A stretch of 64,000 nucleotides of DNA from Eonycteris spelaea. Lineage: Eukaryota > Chordata > Mammalia > Chiroptera > Pteropodidae. Position numbers and translations under genes: made by a program. Below, piece after piece: positions 1 through 64,000 of this stretch (the first letter of the stretch is position 1; the number at the start of each line of letters is the position of its first letter). Where the stretch lies: positions 62,001 through 126,000 of the forward strand of contig PUFA01000171.1 of NCBI GenBank assembly GCA_003508835.1, given 5' to 3'. The notes beneath the pieces were generated by a model. The model had not been told where the DNA came from. It was given only the letters and a program-made list of their open reading frames with translations, and did not search any database.

Positions 1-2430
1 AATGTGCCAAAAATCCTAAAATATTCACATGAGTTGCTCAGTTAACTTTGAAAGATACCCTATATTTTGAAGAAGGTAGCAAAAGATAATCTTTCTAATA
101 ATGCTTTACTTAGAATAATATTAACATTCATTTATTTTATTATCCTTACTTATTTTACCTGAGACATTCTTTTTCTCAGGTAAAGAATAGCCACACCATT
201 GCCTAGCCACACCATCTTCCAGATTACTATATTTATAGGAAATGAACATGCCAAAAATGTTACAATGCTTGCCATGATGGCATGGAAACTTGGACATGCT
301 TGGTTGTGAACTGCCTTATACCTCTATTTAGATGCATCAAATTATAGAGAAACAAATATCTATATAAGTGAAAAAGTCAGTTATACATTAAAAATGTTTC
401 TTAGAAAGTATGTTTCATATTTAAACTATCTCTGTGTCTTTTGTGGGAGTTTTGACAGTCTCTGAAGCTGTAATGCATACTGTAATGAGCTGTTACCTAC
501 GACAAGTGGTAATAATAAAAAATCTCACAGTTTCCAAAATTAAATTCTAAGTTCTTTTTAAATATAGTAATTTTATCTCGCATAATTAGCCTGCAGAACC
601 AATGATTTTAGAGCTGTACAGTGCCTTGAATATAGTGAGGACACAATAAATGTTGAATGAACTCATTGTTGATTAGCAGAACATTGCAGGTGTTGAGGTT
701 TCTCGTAGAGAATCCTTCTGGTTTACTCTCCCAGAGTCAACAATGACTCCTGGATTGAGCTGCAGTAATGACAAGCAGGTGCCTTACCTTTATACCAACC
801 AATGCTTTAGCAATTTAGGGTTTCCCTGAATATAGGTGATCTCAAAATCCAACAACTGAGCAACACAAGTCAGCATTTAAAGCTAATGAACTGCACTTAA
901 GCAAGGGCAAAAAAGGGATAAAGAAAGAAACCAGTGCCCATGGTTGCATGTGAATGTCAGATAAAACCTGAACCTCTAGGCATAGCAGTTCATTCCACTA
1001 GTGGAAGGAACTCAGAGAATTAACTAGTACATATTTATTTCTTTTCTTTTCTTCTTCCTTTTGTTATCTCATTCATGCATTCAGTCAACAATTACTTCTT
1101 GCCAATCCCTAACCATTGTGGATTCAGTGGTGAACATGATAAACCTGCTCTCTGCCTTCATGGAGGGGAGACAGACAAAAGATTTTTCCTCACATCAATT
1201 TCCTCACCAATTCCCAAAGGTATTAGTTTACAGGGGAGAATTTTCACTGACATCATAGATCCCAGTGTGGACTGGAGGTAGAACTTTCATGACAGGCATG
1301 TGTTAATCAATGACGAGTTCTGGTTACTCTTTTACTTTTTCATTAATGGGGAGGCCTATCAGAGAAATATATTTCTATTTGTTTCATAATACACAGTAAG
1401 CTCTTTCTTTTTCCATTTATATCTTTTTACTATGAAGTATATGATGTCTATAAATGACACATAGTACATAGTGTAATTTATAAAACATAATAACAAGATG
1501 AGCACCATATATGATGTCTATAAATGACACATAGTACATAGTGTAATTTATAAAACATAATAACAAAATGAGCACATCAAGTTATTGTTCAATCCAAGAA
1601 GCAGAAACTTAGCGTGTAGTTGAAGTTCTGATGTGCTATCCTATGTCTTTTCATTTCATGAGTATTTGGAATAGCATCATTTTTTCCTTAGAGGTGTCAA
1701 ATTTTAGATGGTAAGAAAGACATATTTATCTTATAGAAATTTTATTAACAGGCCTGAGTAAAAGTAGGTAATGTCGAGGAGAAAGTTCTTTAATAGAACA
1801 ATTTAATCATATTGGTAAATTATACTGAGTGGAATTTCTGATTTGTTTAAAAAATAATTTTTAATATTCTATTTCATTTTCTCTGTATTATTATTTGCAA
1901 AAATGTTTCTGTTATGTGCCTCTGGCTGCTATTTTAAAAGACAGCATAGTATAACTAATAATCAAAGATCATTTCTAGGCTAATTCCTATATTCCCCCCT
2001 GAATTCAGTCTTTGCTTAATTACAAGAAGTTAGAAGAAAATCTTATCCCCCTCTTGGAAGCAGAGCTCTTCACCCATGCTAATAAAAGAAATATTGAGAT
2101 GTGGAGAGAAACACATTTCTAGAAGTGATTCACTTTGAAAATAAACAAGAAATGTAATGTTTTTTTCCTCCCAAATAGACAAAATTTGATTTTTCTCTTC
2201 ATGCTATCTTAATTTTATTTGACTATGATAAATGTCTGAGATTATGTGTGTTTACATAATTTTAATGTATTTGAAATTCAGTTATTTATGTGTAATATAT
2301 TTGGAGGTTTACTTTGGAAAAATTGAAGTGCATTTTTTAAATGAATGTAATGGTTTTTAAATATATGTATAGGTATTTATAGTTGAATTCGAGAAGATAA
2401 TGAAATAAATGTTTCTTTTCAATTTTGAAG
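1..2430 (+). other. Partial intron upstream of W1, with L2 scraps
   Basis: No exon is recognisable before 2431. The stretch is AT-rich. It contains an L2/MIR-type 3' end near 595-660 (ending in aataaatgttgaatga), an L2 3' end in reverse orientation near 1065-1190, and a 70-base tandem duplication (listed separately). The last bases before W1 give a weak pyrimidine tract and the acceptor ttttgaag. Nothing else was identified. Confidence 0.7.
1438..1575. repeat. 70-bp near-perfect tandem duplication
   Basis: Two consecutive copies of an AT-rich unit: copy 1 is 1438-1505 and copy 2 is 1508-1575, period 70. Each begins tatatgatgtctataaatg and ends atgagcac. By eye they differ at one position (g at 1497, a at 1567). 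The unit matches no mobile element I know. High identity implies a recent duplication. It is intronic. Confidence 0.93.
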
Positions 2431-56870
<54,440 letters not shown>

Positions 56871-57870
56871 CAGGGAAAAAAGAAAAAAAAAAAGATTACT
56901 GCCCATCTACTACAGAAGAGGACTATGAGCACCAATAATTCAACATTGATTATTTCTCTCTTTGGGAATATTATGATATCTTTTGGAAGACCATTAGGGA
57001 AAAGAAATCCCTGCCCATGAGCTGGGGTAGATGGTAGTGGGTGCGGAGGTGGTTCTGAATTATAATGTCTTATTTAGATGCTGTGAATTACTCATGTATT
57101 CTATTCTTTACTTTTCTCAAATGTTGAAGGCTATTCTGTTCTCCCCACAGTCAGACCAGTTTTGTTGCAGGAGCATAGTTTTCTCTGAAATCTATTGCTC
57201 CATCCTAATTATACTAATATCCTTTGCGTCTTAATAAGGTTTAAAAAGTGTCTTGCCCTTGAGCAACTAAGTCATGCAAATAGTATGAAGAACAAAGGTG
57301 AATTTTGGAAGATTTCTCTGCTTATTACAACTCCATGTAAGCATTATAGCATCTTAAAATAGTGGTTTGCAGAAATCTTGGTAGTCAATAGAGGCTCTTC
57401 ACTTTTACTTGCACTCAAGCTAGAAATGTATTAATGTGTTTCTGATATTAGTTTGGGGACAGACAAGTTTGAGTATTTATTCAGTGGTACTGCTCCCTAA
57501 AATAAATGAGTTAATTAATCCAACCAGGTAATTTTATTCTATTGGGGAACTTAGAAAAAAATAAGCAAAGAAAAAATATTTTTTTCAATCTCCTATGACC
57601 AGCTGTGATACCTCAGAGACTTTCCAAAGCCTTGATCAAGGTGGTTATAATGTGTGGTTAAGTGATGAGCTTTTGGAAAGGTTTTATCTTATACACTAAA
57701 TATTTTCACAAACCAAGTAGAAAACATGCAGGAACAAAATTGTGAAGTCTTCCCCTTCTCATTAAATGTGGAGGAGAATAAAATCTGATGGTAAGTTGCT
57801 GACTCTTTGAAACCCTGTGGTATTTTGGCCAATTCTGTGATTGTTATTAATAAACCAAGAGTGTAGAATA
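56871..57870 (+). other. PRKG2: PRKG2 3' UTR (extent uncertain)
   Basis: Follows the stop directly; begins with a purine run (56871-56895). Canonical AATAAA hexamers occur at 57501, 57777, 57849 and 58754. 57849 (ttaataaacc) is a reasonable candidate, but the sequence alone does not decide, and a longer UTR reaching 58.8 kb is possible. No repeat was recognised between 56871 and 58850. Confidence 0.55.
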
Positions 57871-58894
57871 GCCACAGTTAATTTTTAATGACGGTCCCAT
57901 TGGTGAACGCTGATGCACTATCATTACTGCTTCGTTAATAGCTCCTTTAAAAGATGTCTGAATCACAGAGATGTCTATAATGTTAGGTTGTTAAGGCAGG
58001 GAAGCTGCTGGAGAGGTGTTGGGACTTTAGAAGTAAAAGCATCATCCAGCACTGCCCTCCTGCCGTCTTCCAAATAATGAAAAGACTAGTTTCGATAGCA
58101 TTGGATTCCAGAGCCTAAGAACTTTACTGGTAAATGTTTTATGTATCAACCAGGATTGCTTCCTAACCCTCTTTCTAAAATGGATGGGAAACAGACTTTC
58201 TTTGTATCTTTTTGATCTGGGAAAGTAAAAATACTGTCTAGGTTGCTATATTATTCAAGATTCTGGTTATATTTTTATATGTTAAAGTTCTATGGGAATA
58301 GCAGCCTCTACCCGTACCCCACCCATATTTTCTGAATTCAAACAAAATTAGCTATATGCTTCCTGAAGAGTTAAATCAGATAAGATAGGCCCAACCCAAG
58401 AAGGTGTATCTTTAACAAATTAGATTTCCACATCTAGAATCCTTTTGCTGAACCAAAGAATTTTTGTTTCCTGGAGTGGTATTTTTAAAGATTATGTATT
58501 GTACATAGAAATTAAAAAAAAATTAATAGGATTGAGATAACTGCTTAATGAATTTCTAAGATTTTTAAAAGATTTTTATTTGCATTTGGTTTGTAAGCAC
58601 TGTATGTTTTTCCATGTAGATATTTTTAAATTACTCACTTTAATGTAGGAAATTTATGTATTAGGTGGATATTAGAACTGTACAGTTATAATCACAATGA
58701 TATTCTCAAAGGAGAGCAAGAGTTGTAGTTCAAGAAATATCTACATATATACAAATAAAAACCAACTTAGATTACTACAGGTGTTTTGCCTGTGATTGGG
58801 CATATCAATATGGAATATCTGCATGTGATTTTATTGTGTTTCTTTAGAGTACTTTAGAAAAATGAAGAAATGAGAGATTGAACCATCGATAATC

Positions 58895-59110
58895 CCAATT
58901 CCACTATTTCCTAGCTGGGTGACCTTGGGAAAATGACTTCACTTCTTTGTGTACTAGATTTCTCACCTATAGAAAAAGGCACAGTAAAGTAATACCTACT
59001 TTTAGAGACCTGTTTTGGGGATTAAATAAGATATCTAGAAACTCATTTGCTAATATCCGTGAAATAACCAGTGCTACATAGATGGAAGCTACTGTTACTT
59101 ATCTCTATTA
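58895..59110 (+). mobile_element. MIR SINE
   Basis: agctgggtgaccttgggaaa, cttcacttctttgtgtacta, ggggattaaataagatatc and ccagtgctacatagatgga follow the MIR core and 3' part in order. Forward orientation, ancient. Confidence 0.8.
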
Positions 59111-59914
59111 GAATTAAAGGGGCCTTAATAACTATTTAGTCCTGAACCTTATGTATCATTTTTATCTGTATGCACAATTGTATGCTCCAAAAATCTAGTA
59201 TCTATCTTTTCTTTTTATTTTAAATCTTGAAGTAAAGATAGTTGATCAAACTCTCGTGCATATAAGAGTTAAACCTAAATTACTAAATTTTAATTTTTTT
59301 AATGAATTATGGATATATATTTCTTTTTTTTTCTTAGGAGATATAGAAAATTATCCCTTTATATACAAACTCATCATATTCCTAATCATTAAATCATTCA
59401 TAATCTTTCTCTTCTAGGTGCAAAGTTAACTTTCATTCTTGAGCCTCTCCTCTGCGGGGCTGCTTTTTATAATTGTAGTTTCTTAATCTCTTCTCTAAAT
59501 TTAAAATGTTTTGAGGGAGAGAATATAGTGATGAAAAATAAGAGATTTGGAATAAAAAAAGATCTGAGTTTGAATTCTAGCTTTGTTCAGATTTGTGTGG
59601 CCTTGAACAACAAACCACATACAGATTCATCTGTAACTTGCAGATATACATGGAAACACTGGCAATATATTATTACTTGTAGGTTACTAAAAATAACCAT
59701 TTGGAAATAAATATACACATTTTTCTTGGCATAATAATAAATCCTTGCTCTTTATTGCTAGGCATTGTACTAGGAGTATTTATATCTATTACATAATTTG
59801 CATAAGATTCTAAAATAATCATAGAAATACTGACTGTTGACTGCTCTCAAAGCTAAGTATGAATTTCACTCACAACTTAACTGTGATGATTTTACATGGC
59901 TCAGTCCTAGTTGC

Positions 59915-60365
59915 TACGACTATGTAACAAAATGCCCTACAACTTAGTTGCTTAGAATAATCATTTTATTCTTCTTCTAGATTTTGTGAGTCAAGAATTC
60001 AGTCAGCATGTGCAAGGATGGCTTGTCTCTGTGCCACAGTATCAGGTGGAAAGACTCAAAGATTGAGTGACTCAGTGACTGGGAGCTAGAATCACCTGAA
60101 GCTTGTCCACCCATATATCTGGAGCATGGTCCAGAAGGACTGACCAGGGCACTTACACATTCTTCTGTACAGCTTAGATCCCTCACATTATGGTGTCCTT
60201 AGGTGCATCCTTTCATGGTAGCTTAGGGCTTCAAGAGTGAGTATTCCAACCAATAAGGGAAAAGCTGTACCATCCTTTATGAACCAGCTTTGGAGTCACA
60301 AAACATTACTTCCGTCATACTCTATTGGTGAAAACAGATTTGAGGGAGGGAACGTAGACTAGATT
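59915..60365 (-). mobile_element. Solo LTR, MaLR/ERVL type
   Basis: Reverse orientation: gctacgactatgtaacaaaa, gtgagtcaagaattcagtca, agaatcacctgaagcttgtc and cttccgtcatactctattgg follow the same order as the LTR at 31065-31575. More diverged than that copy. Confidence 0.65.
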
Positions 60366-60485
60366 TCTTAATGAAGAGAGTTTCAAAGAATTTATAAGCA
60401 AGATTTAAAATTGCCACAACCCATTTTTTGGCCACAGATCACTTATGTTATCACCATAGGCAAAATAAATTTATTTCCAAGAGCC

Positions 60486-60521
60486 TGCCCCCCCTCCACC
60501 CCTCCCCCCCCGCCCGCGGCC
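60486..60521. repeat. C-rich tract
   Basis: 36 bases, almost only C on the + strand (runs of 7, 3, 4, 8 and 3 C) ending gcccgcggcc. A sharp GC island in AT-rich surroundings; four or more G runs on the - strand. Confidence 0.9.
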
Positions 60522-61229
60522 AAAAAATATCATCTCATTACAGCATCAGGCCTAGGCTCCAGGTCCAGGAACTTACCATCTAAATCCACTCAGGAGTGGA
60601 TGAGGCTCCTCAGGTGTAGTTCCTTGGATACAATTTTTTTTTAGGTCTAAAAGCCTGTGAACTAATAAACCAGTCATCTATCCACACACTCACAACATTC
60701 AACAGGGAGACGATCAGAAGATAAACACAACAGTTTCTTTCATTCAGTGAGGAGGAAGATCAGAAACACAAAGCATTTACTAGTACATAGAATTCTGAAA
60801 TTTGATCTGGTACATGTTACCACATTTTTTGTTTATGGCTCAGCCTACTCCCTGTGAGTTTTTCTCCATAACTGTTGACTCCACCTTTTAGGTCCTTGGT
60901 TCCGCTTTCTGAGCCATGATTCCTTTTCTATAAGATATGACTGGTATTTGTAACTGAGTAGACTTCTTAGCCTGTTTCCTGCCTGTAAACATTAAGTAGT
61001 AGTGGTGCCTCTTTTCAATTTTTCTATTTCTGACTCTATTCCAAGCTGACACTTAAAAAAATCTTTGTTTCTTCTGTATGAATTTATGATTCACTCCATC
61101 AGACGAAAGCTATACTCACAAATATTTTCTGTAAAAATTCTGTGAGAAAACGATTCCTAAGAGTTCTGTTTTTTAAATGCACAACATATTTAAGATGCTT
61201 AGAAGTCCTTTTGTCTGTTTAAAGCAGCA

Positions 61230-61785
61230 CAGTAGGCAGCTTCAAAGATGGCTTCCAATGATTCCTGCTTATGGTATTCATGCCCTTTTATAACCCCCTC
61301 TTCTTCAATGTTGACTGAACTTCTTCTTGACTTCCTTCTAACAAACAGGATATAATAAAAGTGATGGGATGCCATTTCTGAGATTAGGTTACAAAGTGAC
61401 TCTGCTGTCTGTCCCGCTCACTCTCTCTTGCTGTCTCATTTGCCTGGTTTGATGGAAGCCAGCCGCCATGATATGACTTCTCCCTCGGTAGGCCCATGTT
61501 GCAAATAACTAAGGGAGCCTCTGGCCAACAGCCAGTGAGGAAATGAGGCCCTCAGTCCCATAACCCATGATGAGCGGAATCCTGCCAACAATCACAGGAG
61601 GGAGCTTGGAAGGAGATCCTCCACCAGTTGGGCCTCCAGATGAGACTGGATCCCTGGCCAACACCTTGACTGCAGCCTAGCGAGAGGCCATGAGCCAGAG
61701 GAGCCAGATAAACAGCTCCCAAGTTCCTGACTCACAGAAACTGTGAGATAAGAAATGTTTACTATATTAAACTACTAAGTCAGGA
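61230..61785 (+). mobile_element. Solo LTR, MaLR/ERVL type (MLT1-like)
   Basis: Hallmarks in order: gcttccaatgattcctgctt, ctgagattaggttacaaag, gaaatgaggccctcagtcc, ggaatcctgccaacaatcac, ggagcttggaaggagatcc, acaccttgactgcagcctag and ctgactcacagaaactgtga, then agaaatgtttactatattaa. About 550 bp, no internal region. Confidence 0.8.
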
Positions 61786-63890
61786 AGAAAAGATGGACAT
61801 GAAGTAGGGGAAGCACGAGCAAAGTGGACACAAGAGGACAAACTGGATGGAATTCTTGAGAGAAAATGGAATTTGCAATGACAAGCCAGAACCCATGAGG
61901 ACAAACTGGAACCTGAGTCTGTCTTTTGTGTTGCCAACCTTGGTCAGATGGGTGGCTTACAGAAGAAATGGGCCCCTTTCACTGTTCCTAGCTAGGGATT
62001 TACAGATGCAGAAGGAGCAATCTGGCTGCAGCTGGGGAAACCACAGACGTGGCTATTGCCCTTCACCAAGAAGGTGAGCCAGCAGATCGGCAACTATATG
62101 CATGAACTGCAGCAGTGCTTGGTCTTGTACTGATCTCCAGTGTATAAATATGGCTGTTATTCACATCTGCACATCAAGTCTCATGCAAATTTCCCTTGTA
62201 GCAAAGCTGAACTCAGAACCATAGAGAGAAGAGAATTCTGGCAGATTTATTTTTGGCTTAGCTAAATCGTCACAGTACAAAGTTCAGTTTCAAACTCATA
62301 GTAAAATACATAATATAAAATTATTCTTATACAATTTATTTAGTTAGTTTTTAAGTAATGAGATTTGCTTCCTCTCTTTTTACCCAATATTTATCATTGT
62401 ACACAAAGCATGGGCCATACGATTCTTTGAAAGCAGCCTAACTTTTTGTGCCAGGTGACTTACAGAAACGCTCTAGATTGAATTAGAGCTGGAACATTTT
62501 CAGTTTTGAAAGCTATAAAACCAAGATATTTTTGTTTAATTGTTGGTTACTAAATTAGAAATGGTATAATGAAAAAGTAACATGAAATTTGTTTTGATAA
62601 GTATAATCTTCCTCAGTGAGAGAAAAACAAATAGACATGCACCGAAAAAAAAAAAAAAGCAGAAGAAAATATGAAGTGATAAAAAAGGAACACAAGCAAA
62701 GCATCAGTCCTGGAAACTAAATAGAGCAACAGGACTCACTCTCGAAGGAGATGGGAGAAAGCCAAGTGTCACACTAGAACACAAGCTGACTGTAAGTCAG
62801 CTACACAGTCCTGCTATTTAAGGTTTTGGAAGATGCTCTGATTGCTAAATGGATTATAAAATGTAAGATCTGGAAAGTTGCCCTCTCCTATATTCTGCTT
62901 GCTCAGCCCCTTTTAAAGTCTGTATCCAGTTTTGCATTTAGAAAGGATAGTCAAAAAGTTTAAAGTATACCTAGAAATACTTAAAAATTCAAACCATGAG
63001 TTGAGGCCAAAGAAAGTAAAGTCTAATAAAATTTTTAAAAAACATATTTTTTGAGGGCTCGTAAAGATCAACGGGAGGACGAATCTCTCATTCTAAAAGC
63101 TAGTGAATGTGAAGGAAAATATTTAATACATATCTTAATTGATTCTTTCAAAAATTATTTTTCAAGCACTGTTCCTGGCACCATTCTAGGTACTGAGGAT
63201 CCAGCAAAGGGACAGAGTTCACAGACATAAATATACTTATTAGAGAACTAGGCTAAAGTGATGATCTCCAGGTGGTATGATCATGGATACTTTTCATCTT
63301 TATCTTCTAAATTATATACATTGAACTTACATTTTATAATAAAGAACAAAATTTACTTTAAGAAATAAATCTGGATCAGAGAGGTAAGCTAGATACCAGA
63401 AAGATCATCTTTAAAAAAGGACTATTGAATATAAACTACAAATTTTACTCTATCAAGTGGGTTTATACACAATAGGTTGATATAACTTCTCAGGCCCCTC
63501 CAGTATTAAGGGCCACTGACTTAAATCTTTGAGTCAAACTTTTAGATACTCTCTGTGTTCCTCACCTCTCAATTCTAATGTATTTCCACACAACCAAATG
63601 AAGCCTTCCGCTTGATAGTAGCAAGTAATTTACTTATTTAGGTGTTTTTAGCTGTTTTTGAAAAATGTTTAGTTCTGTGTCTGCCAGATCTCCATCTTCT
63701 GCCTTGTTCCCCTACCTTCTCCCTCACCCCCAGGCAGAGTACCTCCTGACACCAAATTCTCTCTGCTAAATGTGTATGCATGAATTAATTAACTGTTTGA
63801 CTGAGTCTCAACAAATATCTGTGTGACTCCTTGCGCCAGGCGCTAGTGTTCAGCAATGAACAACATAGATGAGTTCCCAATCACAAAACA

Positions 63891-64000
63891 GTCAACCCTT
63901 GAATAACATGGGGTTAAACTGTGTGAGTCCACTTATACTCGGATTTTTTTCATTAAATACCTGTATTGTTTTTGATCTGCAGTTGGGAGTTTGAGGGTAT
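63891..64000 (+). mobile_element. Tigger-type (TcMar) DNA transposon, start only
   Basis: Begins with the Tigger terminal repeat cagtcaacccttgaataaca, then gggttaaactgtgtgagtcc, acttatactcggatttttt and cattaaatacctgtattg. Cut by the window edge; the rest is outside. Confidence 0.8.

Larger units (their letters stand above)
57871..64000. other. Sequence downstream of PRKG2, repeats only
   Basis: No exon of a neighbouring gene. Holds MIR pieces (58895-59110 and near 59735-59810), two MaLR-type LTRs, a C-rich tract, an L2 scrap near 63130-63230 (-) and a Tigger start at 63891. 60660-61220 and 61800-63120 are unassigned. In human the next gene on this side is BMP3 (from memory); nothing of it is seen here. 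Confidence 0.7.

Overview
The window is a piece of a placental-mammal nuclear genome. It is AT-rich and dominated by introns and decayed interspersed repeats (LINE-1, L2, MIR, MaLR/MLT-type solo LTRs, hAT and Tigger DNA elements). It holds one protein-coding gene, on the + strand: the 3' two thirds of PRKG2, encoding cGMP-dependent protein kinase II. I saw no Alu, rodent B1/B2, carnivore SINEC, bovine or equine SINE signature. That argues against primates and murids but does not fix the species; a non-primate, non-rodent eutherian is the best guess.

Gene layout. Fourteen coding exons lie between 2431 and 56870, each with a usable AG acceptor and each of the first thirteen followed by a GT donor. 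Counted back from the C-terminal Phe of the 762-residue human protein (length from memory), they encode residues 283-762. They cover the second cyclic-nucleotide-binding domain (exons 1-5 of the window), the linker and glycine loop (exon 6), the catalytic lysine (exon 7), the hinge and N-lobe/C-lobe boundary (exon 8), the catalytic loop (exon 9), DFG plus activation loop (exon 10), the C-lobe (exons 11-12) and the AGC C-terminal tail (exons 13-14). The first coding exons, the membrane-anchoring N-terminus and the promoter lie upstream of the window. The 3' UTR starts at 56871. Numbering 'W1-W14' below is local; W1 is probably exon 6 of 19.

The main anomaly is in W7 (21999-22132). Next to the conserved PRKG2 reading, it lacks two bases right after the catalytic lysine codon and one more base about 50 nt further on. 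The two changes total three bases, so the frame is restored downstream, but an in-frame TAA at 22065-22067 lies between them. Every other exon is open and highly conserved. This is either a real truncating allele (loss of the kinase domain) or a local sequence error.

Introns by region. 2495-9657 holds a solo LTR and a perfect hairpin. 14386-18512 ends in a 100-base purine tract and a (TTTAA)n array that runs directly into the W5 acceptor. 26107-40239 (14 kb) is a stack of old LINE-1 fragments with LTRs inserted in them, followed by L2 pieces. W10 is bracketed by two (TG)n arrays. 43878-49298 carries a 4.4-kb minus-strand LINE-1 that has lost ORF1. 49362-55240 carries two L2 copies with facing 3' ends. 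The 7 kb downstream of the stop codon holds the 3' UTR, MIR and MaLR fragments, a C-rich tract, and the start of a Tigger element at the right edge. No second gene, RNA gene or CRISPR array was found.
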